From positions 11,488 to 75,487 of the forward strand of contig JAGZUC010000011.1 of NCBI GenBank assembly GCA_018380195.1: a stretch of 64,000 nucleotides of DNA, read 5' to 3'. The notes beneath the pieces are model-generated. The model saw only the letters and a list, made by a program, of their open reading frames with translations. It was not told the DNA's origin and made no database searches. The stretch comes from Collinsella sp. GTDB lineage: Bacteria; Actinomycetota; Coriobacteriia; Coriobacteriales; Coriobacteriaceae. Shown here one piece after another: positions 28,079 to 37,658 of this stretch. Position 1 is the first letter of the stretch; each line of letters starts with the position of its first letter. Made by a program: the position numbers and the translations under genes.

Positions 28079-28501
28079 ATGGATCTGTTTCTTGAGACCC
28101 CGCAGCAACAAGCCGAGCGCATGTTGCGCCAACAGCAACGGCTTATGGAGATGCAAATGCAAGGGGTAGCCGCTCAGCCCCCTGCGCAAAATGCCACGCC
28201 TGCGGTTTCGCCTGCGGGCAGATCGGCGCCAGAGAACTATTCCGTACAACAAGATTCATATGCGCAGGAGCTTGCGTTCGACAAGCGCCGCACACGTCAC
28301 CGCCGCGTGGGCCAGCGCCTGCGCACGTTAGCGATGATTGTGCTGATCCCGTTAGGACTTGCGGCGATTTTCCTGGTCTCGTATGCGCTCACCTGCATCC
28401 TCAACGGTGCCTCGCCCAGTGAAGTGCTCCAACATCTGTCAGCCCTCGGCCAGCGCCTAGGCGATGTCATAACAACCATTCGCGCCGGCTGGGAGAGTTA
28501 G
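28079..28501 (+). CDS. small single-span membrane protein, unknown
   Basis: 140 residues. The N-terminal half is Gln-rich and probably cytoplasmic (METPQQQAERMLRQQQRLMEM-like, coiled-coil propensity). An Arg-rich stretch (FDKRRTRHRRVGQRLR) precedes one membrane helix (about 86-108, MIVLIPLGLAAIFLVSYALTC) and a short extracytoplasmic tail. GAGGAGG lies seven bases before ATG. No family recognised. Confidence 0.6.
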   Translation: MDLFLETPQQQAERMLRQQQRLMEMQMQGVAAQPPAQNATPAVSPAGRSAPENYSVQQDSYAQELAFDKRRTRHRRVGQRLRTLAMIVLIPLGLAAIFLVSYALTCILNGASPSEVLQHLSALGQRLGDVITTIRAGWES

Positions 28502-28624
28502 CGTTTGTCACATTAGGACTTCTAGGGTGTAGGGATTATCGCCACGAGTAGAATTCTTGCATCCTGTGGGTCCTGTCGTGCAACTGAATAGTATTATTAA
28601 AGATAAATAATAATAGGATTTGCT

Positions 28625-29155
28625 ATGTATAAGCAGGATTTAGAGCAGACTCTTTTGGGCATTGACGAAGAGGCGGAGCTGGAAATAGGTCCAAGAGACG
28701 ACAGGCCGAGCGTTGTATTGGTGGGAGGAAGCGCCTTCATGCTAAACGATGTGACGAATCGGTCGGTTACACATGACATTGATGTGTTTGAGGCAGACAG
28801 GTGCCTCCGCGAGATCATAGCTCGATACCCCGAGGTAAATGGTATGGCGGTGGCGTATTGTAATCAGATGCCATTCAATTACGAAGATCGTTTGATTCCC
28901 TTGGATATTGGCGCGCGTTTTATCAGGTACTTTACGCCATCCTTGGAGGACCTGGCGGTAATGAAGCTCTATGCCTACCGTCCGAACGACATCGTCGATC
29001 TTCATAGTCAGGCATTCGTCGACCGACTTGATTGGGGGCTGCTCGAACGGCTTATATTCGACGAGGGAGAAGCGCTGGCGTCGTCGCCTTCGGAGCGAAG
29101 CTATCAAGAGATGGTCTGTGCATACAGGCAATACAAAAAGGAGGTGCTCGGTTGA
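28625..29155 (+). CDS. nucleotidyltransferase-fold protein (DUF6036/AbiEii-like)
   Basis: 176 residues. GGSAFML (34-40) and THDIDVF (D51, D53) form the GS-x(n)-DxD active-site signature of minimal nucleotidyltransferases; K114 in DLAVMKLYAYRPND and D125 add the second-half motif seen in AbiEii/DUF6036 proteins. Such proteins are toxins of type IV-like toxin-antitoxin or abortive-infection systems, NMP- or pyrimidine-adding to tRNA in studied cases. The gene is AT-richer than its neighbours and overlaps the next gene by four bases (TTGA), implying translational coupling. Whether it is a toxin here is inference from the family and gene order. Confidence 0.7.
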   Translation: MYKQDLEQTLLGIDEEAELEIGPRDDRPSVVLVGGSAFMLNDVTNRSVTHDIDVFEADRCLREIIARYPEVNGMAVAYCNQMPFNYEDRLIPLDIGARFIRYFTPSLEDLAVMKLYAYRPNDIVDLHSQAFVDRLDWGLLERLIFDEGEALASSPSERSYQEMVCAYRQYKKEVLG

Positions 29156-29715
29156 ATCTGACCTTTGAGGGATTTTTGAAAGGCTATTGCCGAGAGCTGT
29201 CCGGGCAGCAGTCGCTGAGTTTTAGAAAACTGGTTGAGCAGGCGACGACGGTTGCGCCGCGCGTGGCGGAGCCTCTGTTTTTGCTCGCCTTGGCGCAAGG
29301 AAAAGCCGAATACGTTCTGGGTTTATCCGAGGGCTCGTGGATGGAAGAGGATTACCGAGGTGTTTTGTCCTTGTACGATCAAGCGGGTGGCATGGCGTCT
29401 CTATGCGCCAAAAGTGAGCTCCCTAACCGTTATGCCAACGTTTGGCGTGCGTATAGAGCGGTGAAGGAAAAGCCAGTGGCGGATAGAAGGATCAACGCCC
29501 TGATGCGAAAAAGAACATTGGGAGCGCTAGGGGAATCGGGCATAACACGCTACGGTCTCTGCCGCGATTTGAATCTGAATAAGGGAAACGTGTACGCATA
29601 CTTAGCCGGCGATGACTCAAAGGTGAGCAGGGAGACGGCGCGCCGCATTATGGAATATGCGGAGGAGAGGGGCACCCAAGAAGGGGCCGGGCGCCCGGTG
29701 CGTGTGGCGGGGTAA
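29152..29715 (+). CDS. HTH-domain partner of the nucleotidyltransferase (putative antitoxin)
   Basis: 187 residues from TTG 29152, chosen because AAAGGAGG precedes it and it overlaps the upstream stop. The N-terminal ~120 residues are helical and unrecognised; residues ~130-175 form a helix-turn-helix (ITRYGLCRDLNLNKGNVYAYL, then VSRETARRIMEYAEE). Gene order nucleotidyltransferase-then-DNA-binding protein is the reverse of canonical abiEi-abiEii. It may autoregulate the pair and neutralise the partner. No operator could be assigned. Codon use resembles its partner and not rmuC. Confidence 0.65.
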   Translation: MNLTFEGFLKGYCRELSGQQSLSFRKLVEQATTVAPRVAEPLFLLALAQGKAEYVLGLSEGSWMEEDYRGVLSLYDQAGGMASLCAKSELPNRYANVWRAYRAVKEKPVADRRINALMRKRTLGALGESGITRYGLCRDLNLNKGNVYAYLAGDDSKVSRETARRIMEYAEERGTQEGAGRPVRVAG

Positions 29716-29766
29716 GATTGATCGCGGTTTTGATTGATAATCGATTGGGTTTGTTGGGCGGAGTCT

Positions 29767-31122
29767 ATGTCTGCTATTGAAATTGCGCTTGTTGTGATTG
29801 CCTTGGTGGCGGTGGGAGTTGCCGTGGTTTGCGCCCTGCAGCTTAAAGGCCTTCGTGCCGAGTTGCGAGAGCGTGGCGGCAACGATGCGGAGACGCTCGT
29901 GGCGCTCGAGCAGGCCAACAGCACGCTCGATGCCCTCAACGTCGCGCTGGCAGAAACCCGCCGCACGGCAAACGCCATCGCGCAGCAGCAGACGACCGAC
30001 GCCGCTGTGGAGCAGCAGCGCTACCTGACCATCGCGCGTGAGTTCTCGCAGGCTGGCGACCGTATGGATGACCTGCGCCGCGAGACGGCCCAACAGCTCG
30101 GCGCCAACCGCGAGGGCATCGAGCACCGCCTGGACAAGGTGCGCGAGACGGTCGACGCCCAGCTGGGCGCCATTCGCAAGGACAACAACGTGCAGCTCGA
30201 TCAGATGCGCGCGACGGTGGACGAGAAGCTCTCCCGCACGCTCAACGATCGTCTGTCCGCATCGTTTAAGCAAGTGAGCGACCAGCTCGAGGCCGTGTAC
30301 AAGGGCCTGGGCGATATGCAATCTATCGCCACCGGCGTGGGCGACCTTAAGCGCGTGCTGGGCAATGTGAAGGCGCGCGGCATTTTGGGCGAGGTACAGC
30401 TGGGCGCGATCCTGGCGGACATCCTTACGCCCGACCAGTATCTGGAAAACGTTGCCACCAAGCCCGGCGCCTCGGAGCGCGTTGAGTTTGCCGTCAAGCT
30501 GCCGGTAGACGAGGGCGATCCCGTGCTGCTGCCGATCGACTCCAAATTCCCGGGCGACGCGTACGAGCATCTGCTCGACGCCCAGGAGTCGGGTGACGCG
30601 GAGGCCGTTGCCGCTGCGCGCAAGACGCTCGATATGATGGTGAAACGCGAGGCCAAGGACATTTGCGAGAAGTACCTGAGCGTGCCCGCGACGACCAATT
30701 TTGGCATCATGTTCGTGCCGTTTGAGGGCCTGTATGCCGAGGTCGTCAGTCGCCCCGGGCTTATCGAGACCCTGGGCCGCGACTATCACGTCAACGTTGC
30801 CGGCCCCAGCACCATGGCCGCCATCCTCAACAGCCTGCAGATGAGCTACCAGACGTTTAGGCTGCAAAAACGCACCGATGACGTGCTGCGCGTGCTTTCC
30901 GCCGTCAAGGCTGAGCTGCCGCGCTATCAGGCGGCGTTGCGTCGCGCGCAGCAGCAGATCGAGACCGCGGGCAAGACGGTCGAGGGCATTATCACCACGC
31001 GCACCAACGTTATGGAGCGTAAGCTCAAGGACATCGACGCGCTGGAGGACGCGCGGGAGGCCGACGAGATCTTGGGGCTCACATCCGCGGAGCTGCTCGC
31101 AGACCAAGAGGACGAGGACTAG
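29767..31122 (+). CDS. rmuC: DNA recombination protein RmuC
   Basis: 451 residues: N-terminal membrane anchor (about 4-25, IEIALVVIALVAVGVAVVCAL), a long coiled-coil (40-180), then the RmuC nuclease-like domain with LGNVKARGILGEVQLG, LPIDSKFPGDAYE and FGIMFVPFEGLYAEV. RmuC limits inverted-repeat-mediated rearrangement in E. coli, interesting in a genome this rich in palindromes. ATG 29767 is preferred, with GGGCGGAG upstream, over an earlier in-frame start. Confidence 0.92.
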   Translation: MSAIEIALVVIALVAVGVAVVCALQLKGLRAELRERGGNDAETLVALEQANSTLDALNVALAETRRTANAIAQQQTTDAAVEQQRYLTIAREFSQAGDRMDDLRRETAQQLGANREGIEHRLDKVRETVDAQLGAIRKDNNVQLDQMRATVDEKLSRTLNDRLSASFKQVSDQLEAVYKGLGDMQSIATGVGDLKRVLGNVKARGILGEVQLGAILADILTPDQYLENVATKPGASERVEFAVKLPVDEGDPVLLPIDSKFPGDAYEHLLDAQESGDAEAVAAARKTLDMMVKREAKDICEKYLSVPATTNFGIMFVPFEGLYAEVVSRPGLIETLGRDYHVNVAGPSTMAAILNSLQMSYQTFRLQKRTDDVLRVLSAVKAELPRYQAALRRAQQQIETAGKTVEGIITTRTNVMERKLKDIDALEDAREADEILGLTSAELLADQEDED

Positions 31123-31248
31123 TTGCAACAGGCGGCGGGGCACCAGCGCGGACGCGGGCGCCTCGCCGCTTTTCGCATTGTGCTTGCCTGAAGTGCGCTT
31201 TAGTGTGCAACAATGGCGTTTCGCCCTATCAGACGCGAAAGGAAGCCC

Positions 31249-33051
31249 ATGTCTCAGAGAAGCACCAGTCCGCTCAAACGCTCCACCGTGCGTCGCACGT
31301 TGCAGCGTTTTTGGGACGTCACGCGCACGCAGCCGCTAATCGTCTTTCTCTCGGTGTTCTCGTCGGCGGGCTACATCTTTTTGCTCACGTTTGCCAACAC
31401 CTACGTGATGGCCCTTATCGTCGACCGCGTCCAAGCCGGCCCCGTGGCGGGCGACCAGGTGTTTGAGGTCTTTGGCCCTTACATTCTGGCGCTCGTGCTC
31501 GTTAACCTAGTGGGCCAGATCCTCTCCAAGCTGCAGGACTACACCGTCTACAAGCTCGAGATTGCGGGCAACTATCACTTGGCGCGCCTGTGCTTTGACA
31601 CGCTCTCCAACCAGTCCATGACATTCCACACCAGCCGATTTGGCGGATCGCTTGTGAGCCAGACGAGCCGTTTTATGAGCGGCTACACGGGTCTGGTGGA
31701 CGTGACGGTGTATTCGCTCATCCCCACCATCACCTCGGTTGTCTGCACGGTGGCAGCGCTCGCCCCGGTGGTGCCGATGTTTACCGTGATCCTGGTGGGC
31801 ATCATGGTCGTCTACATCGCGTTTGTCTGGCTTATGTACAAGCGCATCATGCCGCTTTCGGCCGCGACGTCCGCCGCACAGAACAAGCTGTCGGGCGTGC
31901 TTTCCGACGCGGTCACGAACATCCTGGCCGTCAAGACCTGCGGGCGCGAGGACTTTGAGCGCGACCTGTTCGATACCGCCGACCGTGCCGCGCGCGATGC
32001 CGAAACGGTATCGATGCACGCCATGATGCAACGCAACTTTACGACCTCGGGCCTTATCGTTATCACCATGGCCGTGGTGAGTGTGTTCGTCGCGGGCGGC
32101 AACGCGTGGTTTGGCATCTCGGCCGGCGCGCTCGTCATGATCTTTACCTATACGTACAACCTCACCATGCGTCTGAACTACGTGAGCTCCATGATGCAGC
32201 GCATCAACCGCGCGCTGGGCGATGCGGCCGAGATGACGCGCGTGCTGGACGAGCCGTGTCTGGTGGCAGACGACGAGAACGCCCCCGAGCTCAAGGTGAG
32301 CGAGGGCGCGATTGATTTTGAGCACTTGAGCTTTGCATACCGTGATGCCGCGGCGGGCGAGAGCGTGTTCGACGACCTGACGCTCCATGTGGCGGCGGGC
32401 CAGCGCGTGGGCCTGGTGGGCAAATCGGGCTCGGGCAAGACGACACTCACCAAGCTGTTGCTGCGCCTGGACGACGTACAGGTCGGCCGCGTGCTCGTGG
32501 ACGGCCAGGACGTTTCGCGCTGCACGCAGCAGAGCCTGCGCCGCCAGGTTGCCTACGTGCCGCAGGAGGCGCTCCTGTTCCACCGCTCCATTCGCGAGAA
32601 TATCGCCTACGGCCGCCCCGACGCCACCGACGAGCAGATCCGCGAGGCAGCGCGCCTGGCCAATGCCCTGGAGTTTATCGATCGCCTGCCCCGTGGCTTT
32701 GACACCATGGTGGGCGAGCGCGGCGTTAAGCTCTCGGGCGGTCAGCGCCAGCGTGTGGCCATCGCCCGCGCCGTCCTTACCGACGCGCCGATTCTGGTGC
32801 TCGACGAGGCGACATCTGCCCTCGACAGCGAGTCCGAGGCGCTGGTGCAGGAGGCGCTCGAGAACCTGATGCGCGGTCGCACCTCCATTGTGGTGGCGCA
32901 TCGCCTGTCCACCGTGGCGGCGCTCGACCGCATCGTGGTGCTGGCGGACGGCGAGATTGTCGAGGACGGTACGCATGCGCAGCTCGTCGAGGCGGGCGGC
33001 GAGTACGCGAGCCTGTGGGGCCGTCAGACCGGTGCATTCTTGGAGGCGTAA
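31249..33051 (+). CDS. ABC transporter, fused permease/ATPase (exporter type)
   Basis: 600 residues: six-helix ABC exporter domain (about 25-315), then an ATPase with Walker A GLVGKSGSGKTTL (~390), Q-loop YVPQEALLF, signature LSGGQRQRV (~494), Walker B ILVLDEATSALD and H-loop VVAHRLST. Works as a homodimer or with a second half-transporter, but no partner is adjacent. The substrate is unknown (lipid, drug or peptide). ATG 31249 follows AAAGGAAG. Confidence 0.9.
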   Translation: MSQRSTSPLKRSTVRRTLQRFWDVTRTQPLIVFLSVFSSAGYIFLLTFANTYVMALIVDRVQAGPVAGDQVFEVFGPYILALVLVNLVGQILSKLQDYTVYKLEIAGNYHLARLCFDTLSNQSMTFHTSRFGGSLVSQTSRFMSGYTGLVDVTVYSLIPTITSVVCTVAALAPVVPMFTVILVGIMVVYIAFVWLMYKRIMPLSAATSAAQNKLSGVLSDAVTNILAVKTCGREDFERDLFDTADRAARDAETVSMHAMMQRNFTTSGLIVITMAVVSVFVAGGNAWFGISAGALVMIFTYTYNLTMRLNYVSSMMQRINRALGDAAEMTRVLDEPCLVADDENAPELKVSEGAIDFEHLSFAYRDAAAGESVFDDLTLHVAAGQRVGLVGKSGSGKTTLTKLLLRLDDVQVGRVLVDGQDVSRCTQQSLRRQVAYVPQEALLFHRSIRENIAYGRPDATDEQIREAARLANALEFIDRLPRGFDTMVGERGVKLSGGQRQRVAIARAVLTDAPILVLDEATSALDSESEALVQEALENLMRGRTSIVVAHRLSTVAALDRIVVLADGEIVEDGTHAQLVEAGGEYASLWGRQTGAFLEA

Positions 33052-33114
33052 GCGTCTCGGACGTGGGACAATTGTGCCCATAAGTTTATTGTGCCGTTGA
33101 GCCGAGGAGTCGTT

Positions 33115-33780
33115 ATGCCACGCGAGACCAATGCCGCCAAGCGCGAGCGCGCCATCGAGGTGTGTGAGCGCCTCAACCGTCGCTATGGCCCGGTCGAGTG
33201 CTTTTTGGACCACGAGAATCCCTTCCGCCTGCTGATCGCGGTGCTGCTTTCGGCGCAAACGACCGATGCACAGGTCAACAAGGTGACGCCGCGGCTGTTT
33301 GCCCAGTGGCCCACGCCCGAGGCCATGGCCGGGGCGAGCGTGGCTGACGTGGCAGACACTATCAAGTCACTCGGCTTCTACAAGAGCAAAGCCAAGCATG
33401 CCGTCGAGGCCGCGCAGATGATCGTCGCCGACTATGGCGGCGAGGTGCCGGCCGACATGAAGGAGCTCGTGAAGCTGCCGGGCGTGGGACGCAAGACGGC
33501 GAACATCGTGCTCAACGTGGGGTATGGCATCGTGGAGGGCATTGCGGTGGACACGCACGTCAACCGCATTGCGCACCGCCTGATGCTGAGTCCCAAGACG
33601 CATGCCAAGGAGCCGCTCAAGACCGAGCAGGATCTGCTCAAGATTTTGCCGCACGAGTATTGGGAGTCGGTCAACCATCAGTGGATCACCTTTGGTCGCG
33701 AGATCTGCGATGCCCGCAAGCCCAAGTGTGACGAGTGTCCGCTGGCAGATTTGTGCCCCAGCGTGCGCGTAGCGGGGTAG
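33115..33780 (+). CDS. nth: endonuclease III
   Basis: 221 residues. Bifunctional DNA glycosylase/AP lyase removing oxidised pyrimidines. The catalytic Lys is in the helix-hairpin-helix LPGVGRKTANIVL and the catalytic Asp in AVDTHVNRIAHRL; the C-terminal [4Fe-4S] ligands CDARKPKCDECPLADLC fit C-x6-C-x2-C-x5-C exactly. This contrasts with the cluster-free relative at 25141. ATG 33115 follows CGAGGAG. Confidence 0.96.
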   Translation: MPRETNAAKRERAIEVCERLNRRYGPVECFLDHENPFRLLIAVLLSAQTTDAQVNKVTPRLFAQWPTPEAMAGASVADVADTIKSLGFYKSKAKHAVEAAQMIVADYGGEVPADMKELVKLPGVGRKTANIVLNVGYGIVEGIAVDTHVNRIAHRLMLSPKTHAKEPLKTEQDLLKILPHEYWESVNHQWITFGREICDARKPKCDECPLADLCPSVRVAG

Positions 33781-33937
33781 GGCGGAACGCATCTTCGTCT
33801 GGCGTTTTTTGCGGGGCTGGGTTTGCCCTTGAGCCGGAGTCCTCTCCATGCGCTACCATGACAGGCAATGTATTTGACGTACGACCCGCCGAGCTTGCCC
33901 CGGCGGGCTTTTGGCGTTGCGATGCCGGAGGAACAGC

Positions 33938-36900
33938 ATGCTCATTCACCGTATAGCCGCGCAGCTCTACACTGCCGAGGCGCTGCAGACCGTCGAGGTC
34001 GGACTCGATGCCGGCGAGGACGTGACGCTGGCCGTGTCGCAGTCGGGTCGCACGCTTATGGCGGCCGCCCAGTTTGCGCGCCGTCCGCGCCCGACGGTCT
34101 ACATTGTGAGCGGCGAGGATGCGGCCGATCGCGCCGCGCGCAGCCTTGCCGCCTACGTGGGTCTGGCACACGTGTGCCGCTTTCCCGAGCGCAAGGACTA
34201 TCCGTGGCGCGAGCAGGCGCCCGACGATGCTGTGGTTGCCCAGCGCTGCGAGGCCCTGGGACGCATCGTTCGCGGTGACAACTGCATCATGGTCGCCTCG
34301 GCCCGCGCGTTGCTGCGTTGCGTGCCGCCAGTCGAGAGCCGCTACTGGGAGTCCACGACCTTCGCGGTGGGCGAGGAGATTCCTTTTGACGAGGTGCCGC
34401 AGCGCCTGGTGGGCATGGGCTACACCAATGCCGGCGCCGCCGACGCGCCTGGTCTGTTCCGCGTGCACGGCGACACCGTCGAGGTGTTCCCCGCGCAGGA
34501 AAAAGCGCCCGTGCGCATCGAGTTCTTCGGCGACGAGATCGATCGCATCCGTCGCATGGTGAGCTCAACGGGGCAGACCATCGGCAACGAGGACAGCATC
34601 GAGATCTTCCCCTGCCGTGAGCTGGCGCTTACCGACGAGGCCGTCCACAACATGCATGTGGCGCTTTATCGCGCCAGCCAGGACGACAGCAAACTGGCAG
34701 CGCTGCTCGAGATGGTGGATGCGCGCATCGTCACGCCCGAGCTCGACCGCTTTTTGCCGGTGATGTACGGCCAGACCGTGAGCCCGCTGGCGCACGTGAG
34801 CGGCAAGGCGCTCGTGGTGCTGTCCGAGCCGCGCTCGCTGTTCGACGATTGCCTGCGTGCCTACGAGGATATCGAGGCCCGTGCCGGCGAGGCGGGGGTC
34901 GACCGACTGGATGGCCTGTATGTACGTGCCCAGCAGCTCGATTTTGGTGCTCAGCAGCGCCTGAACTACGTAAGCCTCATCCGTGCCGGCGGTGCGGTTA
35001 CGGCCGAGCTCAAGATTGAGCAGCCGGCCATCGCGGGTTCGGACAATCGCTTTATGACGCGCATTCAGGAAGTCGTGGGCAAGCGTTACGCCTGCGTGTT
35101 TGCCATTCCCGACCGCGGTGCGCGCGAGTCGATGGAGCTCACCTTTGGCGACGAGGGCATTACCTTTGAGGAATCGCTGACCGCGGCGCCCGAAAACGCC
35201 GGCGTCATTGGCGAGCGCGTGCGCGTGGCGGCGGCAGATTCTGCCGACCGTGCTGCCCGTCAGGATGCCCATGCTGCAATTCGCGAGCGCAAGGCCGATG
35301 CGCTCAACGCCCGCTCGCTCGAGGCAGGTGCCGCCCAGGCAGCCGCCGGCGCCGCCGTGCCTACTATCTCGCGCGGACGCGTGACCTTTGTCGATGCCGC
35401 TCTGCCGCAGGGCGTGGTGGTGCCCGATGCCAACCTGGCCGTGTTCTCGATTGCCGACCTCAACGCCCGCATGGACGCCAACCGCGCGCGCAGCCGCCGC
35501 AAGGTGGACATTACGCAGATCACATTCCCGTTTAAGCCGGGCGACTACGTGGTGCACGCCACTCACGGCATCGCACTCTTTAGCGAGATCGCGCGCCAAG
35601 AAGTGGGCGGCAAGGAGCGCGACTACTTTTTGCTGGAATATGCCGACGGCGACAAGCTCTACGTGCCGCTCGAGCAGGTCGACCGCATCACGCGATACGT
35701 CGGTCCCGACGGTGACAAGCCGCGCCTGACCAGGCTCAATACCGCCGACTGGACGCGTGCCACCAACAAGGCACGCAAGAACGCCAAAAAGCTGGCGTTT
35801 GACCTGGTCGATCTGTATACGCGCCGCTCGTCGATTACCGGTATCGCCTGCCCGCCCGACACGCCCGAGCAGATCGAGATGGAGGAGAGCTTCCCCTACG
35901 ACGAGACGCGCGACCAGCTGGAGGCTATCGCCGACATCAAGGCCGACATGGAGGCGCCCAAGCCCATGGACCGCCTGCTGTGCGGCGACGTGGGTTTCGG
36001 CAAGACCGAGGTTGCCCTGCGCGCGGCGTTTAAGTGCGTGGACTCCGGCCGCCAAGTCATGGTGCTCTGCCCCACGACCATTCTGGCCCAGCAGCACTAC
36101 GAGACGTTCTTTGAGCGCTTTGCTCCGTTTGGCCTGGAGGTCGAAGTGCTCAGCCGCTTCCGCACCCCGGCGCAGCAGAAGCGCGCGCTCAAGGCGTTTG
36201 CCGAGGGCACGATTGATGTGCTCATCGGCACGCACCGCTTGCTTTCTGCCGACGTGAACCCCAAGAACCTGGGCATGGTGATCATCGACGAGGAGCAGCG
36301 CTTTGGCGTGCAGCACAAGGAGCAGCTCAAGAACCTGCGTGAGCAAATCGACGTGCTCACGCTTTCGGCAACGCCTATTCCGCGAACCATGCAGATGGCC
36401 ACGAGCGGCGTGCGCGACATGAGCCTGATCACCACACCGCCGACCGGGCGTCGTCCCGTGATCGTGCACGTGGGGGAGTACGACCCCGACGTGGTGAGTG
36501 CGGCGATTCGCCTGGAGGTGGGCCGCGGCGGTCAGGTGTATTACGTGTCCAACCGCGTCAAGACCATCGATGATGCCGTGGCGCGCGTGCACGAGGCCGC
36601 GCCCGAGGCACGTGTGGGCGTGGCGCATGGCAAGATGAGCCCGCGCGAGGTCGAGGACGTGATGATCGAGTTCGCGACCAAAAAGATCGACGTGCTCATC
36701 GCCACGACCATCGTGGAAAGCGGCATCGACAACGCGACCGCCAACACGCTCATCATCGAGGACTCGCAGCGCCTGGGCCTGGCGCAGCTCTACCAGCTCA
36801 AGGGCCGTGTGGGCCGCTCTGCCACGCAGGCCTACGCGTACTTTATGTTCCCGGGTGAGCTGCCGCTCACCGAGGAGGCAACGGCGCGCCTGACCGCGCT

Positions 36901-37570
36901 TTCCGAATTCCAGGACCTGGGCAGCGGCATGCGCATCGCCATGCGCGACCTGGAGATCCGCGGCGCCGGCTCGCTTATGGGCGCCGAGCAGCACGGCAAC
37001 CTGTCGAGTGTGGGCTTTGACCTGTTTACGCAGATGCTGGGACAGGCCGTGGCCGAGGCGCGCGGCGACGACGATGCCGGCGTGGAGGCGGCGAGCGTGG
37101 GTATTAACCTGCCGGCCGACTACTTCTTGTCCGAGGAGTACCTGCCGGCGGTGGACCAGCGCGTGCTCGTGTACCGCAAGCTCGCGGCGGCTGAGGACCT
37201 GGAGAGCATCGATGAGGTGCAGGAAGAGACCGAGGCCGCGCATGGTGAGCTGCCGTTGGCGGGACTCAACCTGTTCAATCGCGCGCGCATCCGCATTCGC
37301 GGCGAGCGCCTGGGGCTCGAGAGCGTCACGCTCAGCGGCGGTCGCATCACGTTTTTGGGCGTCGACGTGCCCAAGAAGGTGGCCTTTGAGCTTAAGACCC
37401 GCTATGGCGCGGTGAACTTCCCCAAGAGCCGCAAGTTGTCGGTGCCCTACAAGGCGGGCGCCGGCGCGGGCAGCGGCCTGGGTCGCGGTCTCGACGCCAA
37501 CGATGGCACCGGCCCCGTGGCCGCGGCACTCATGCTGCTGCAGCAATTAGGCGCGAGCGACGATGACTAA
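33938..37570 (+). CDS. mfd: transcription-repair coupling factor
   Basis: 1210 residues. Order: UvrB-like N-terminal region (to ~350), RNA-polymerase-interacting CarD-like domain (FKPGDYVVHATHGIALF at ~530), RecG-like translocase with Walker A CGDVGFGKTEVAL (~682) and DEEQ box (~781), RecG-type motif QRLGLAQLYQLKGRVGRS, and the C-terminal TRCF domain. It releases stalled RNA polymerase and recruits UvrA. ATG 33938 follows GGAGGAA. A short insert around 450-480 (Ala-rich, ARSLEAGAAQAAAGAA) is lineage-type linker. Full length. Confidence 0.97.
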   Translation: MLIHRIAAQLYTAEALQTVEVGLDAGEDVTLAVSQSGRTLMAAAQFARRPRPTVYIVSGEDAADRAARSLAAYVGLAHVCRFPERKDYPWREQAPDDAVVAQRCEALGRIVRGDNCIMVASARALLRCVPPVESRYWESTTFAVGEEIPFDEVPQRLVGMGYTNAGAADAPGLFRVHGDTVEVFPAQEKAPVRIEFFGDEIDRIRRMVSSTGQTIGNEDSIEIFPCRELALTDEAVHNMHVALYRASQDDSKLAALLEMVDARIVTPELDRFLPVMYGQTVSPLAHVSGKALVVLSEPRSLFDDCLRAYEDIEARAGEAGVDRLDGLYVRAQQLDFGAQQRLNYVSLIRAGGAVTAELKIEQPAIAGSDNRFMTRIQEVVGKRYACVFAIPDRGARESMELTFGDEGITFEESLTAAPENAGVIGERVRVAAADSADRAARQDAHAAIRERKADALNARSLEAGAAQAAAGAAVPTISRGRVTFVDAALPQGVVVPDANLAVFSIADLNARMDANRARSRRKVDITQITFPFKPGDYVVHATHGIALFSEIARQEVGGKERDYFLLEYADGDKLYVPLEQVDRITRYVGPDGDKPRLTRLNTADWTRATNKARKNAKKLAFDLVDLYTRRSSITGIACPPDTPEQIEMEESFPYDETRDQLEAIADIKADMEAPKPMDRLLCGDVGFGKTEVALRAAFKCVDSGRQVMVLCPTTILAQQHYETFFERFAPFGLEVEVLSRFRTPAQQKRALKAFAEGTIDVLIGTHRLLSADVNPKNLGMVIIDEEQRFGVQHKEQLKNLREQIDVLTLSATPIPRTMQMATSGVRDMSLITTPPTGRRPVIVHVGEYDPDVVSAAIRLEVGRGGQVYYVSNRVKTIDDAVARVHEAAPEARVGVAHGKMSPREVEDVMIEFATKKIDVLIATTIVESGIDNATANTLIIEDSQRLGLAQLYQLKGRVGRSATQAYAYFMFPGELPLTEEATARLTALSEFQDLGSGMRIAMRDLEIRGAGSLMGAEQHGNLSSVGFDLFTQMLGQAVAEARGDDDAGVEAASVGINLPADYFLSEEYLPAVDQRVLVYRKLAAAEDLESIDEVQEETEAAHGELPLAGLNLFNRARIRIRGERLGLESVTLSGGRITFLGVDVPKKVAFELKTRYGAVNFPKSRKLSVPYKAGAGAGSGLGRGLDANDGTGPVAAALMLLQQLGASDDD

Positions 37571-37582
37571 CAAGTAGGGGGC

Positions 37583-37622
37583 GTGGCGGGGCAGAGCTAC
37601 CAGTTGTTCTTTGCCCCGCCAC
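37583..37622 (+). terminator. hairpin after mfd
   Basis: GTGGCGGGGCA (37583-37593) and TGCCCCGCCAC (37612-37622) form a perfect 11-bp stem with an 18-base loop. There is no T tract, so termination is uncertain. Confidence 0.5.
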
Positions 37623-37658
37623 CTCGCAGGTTGATTCCAGCCCCATCGAAAGGAAAGC

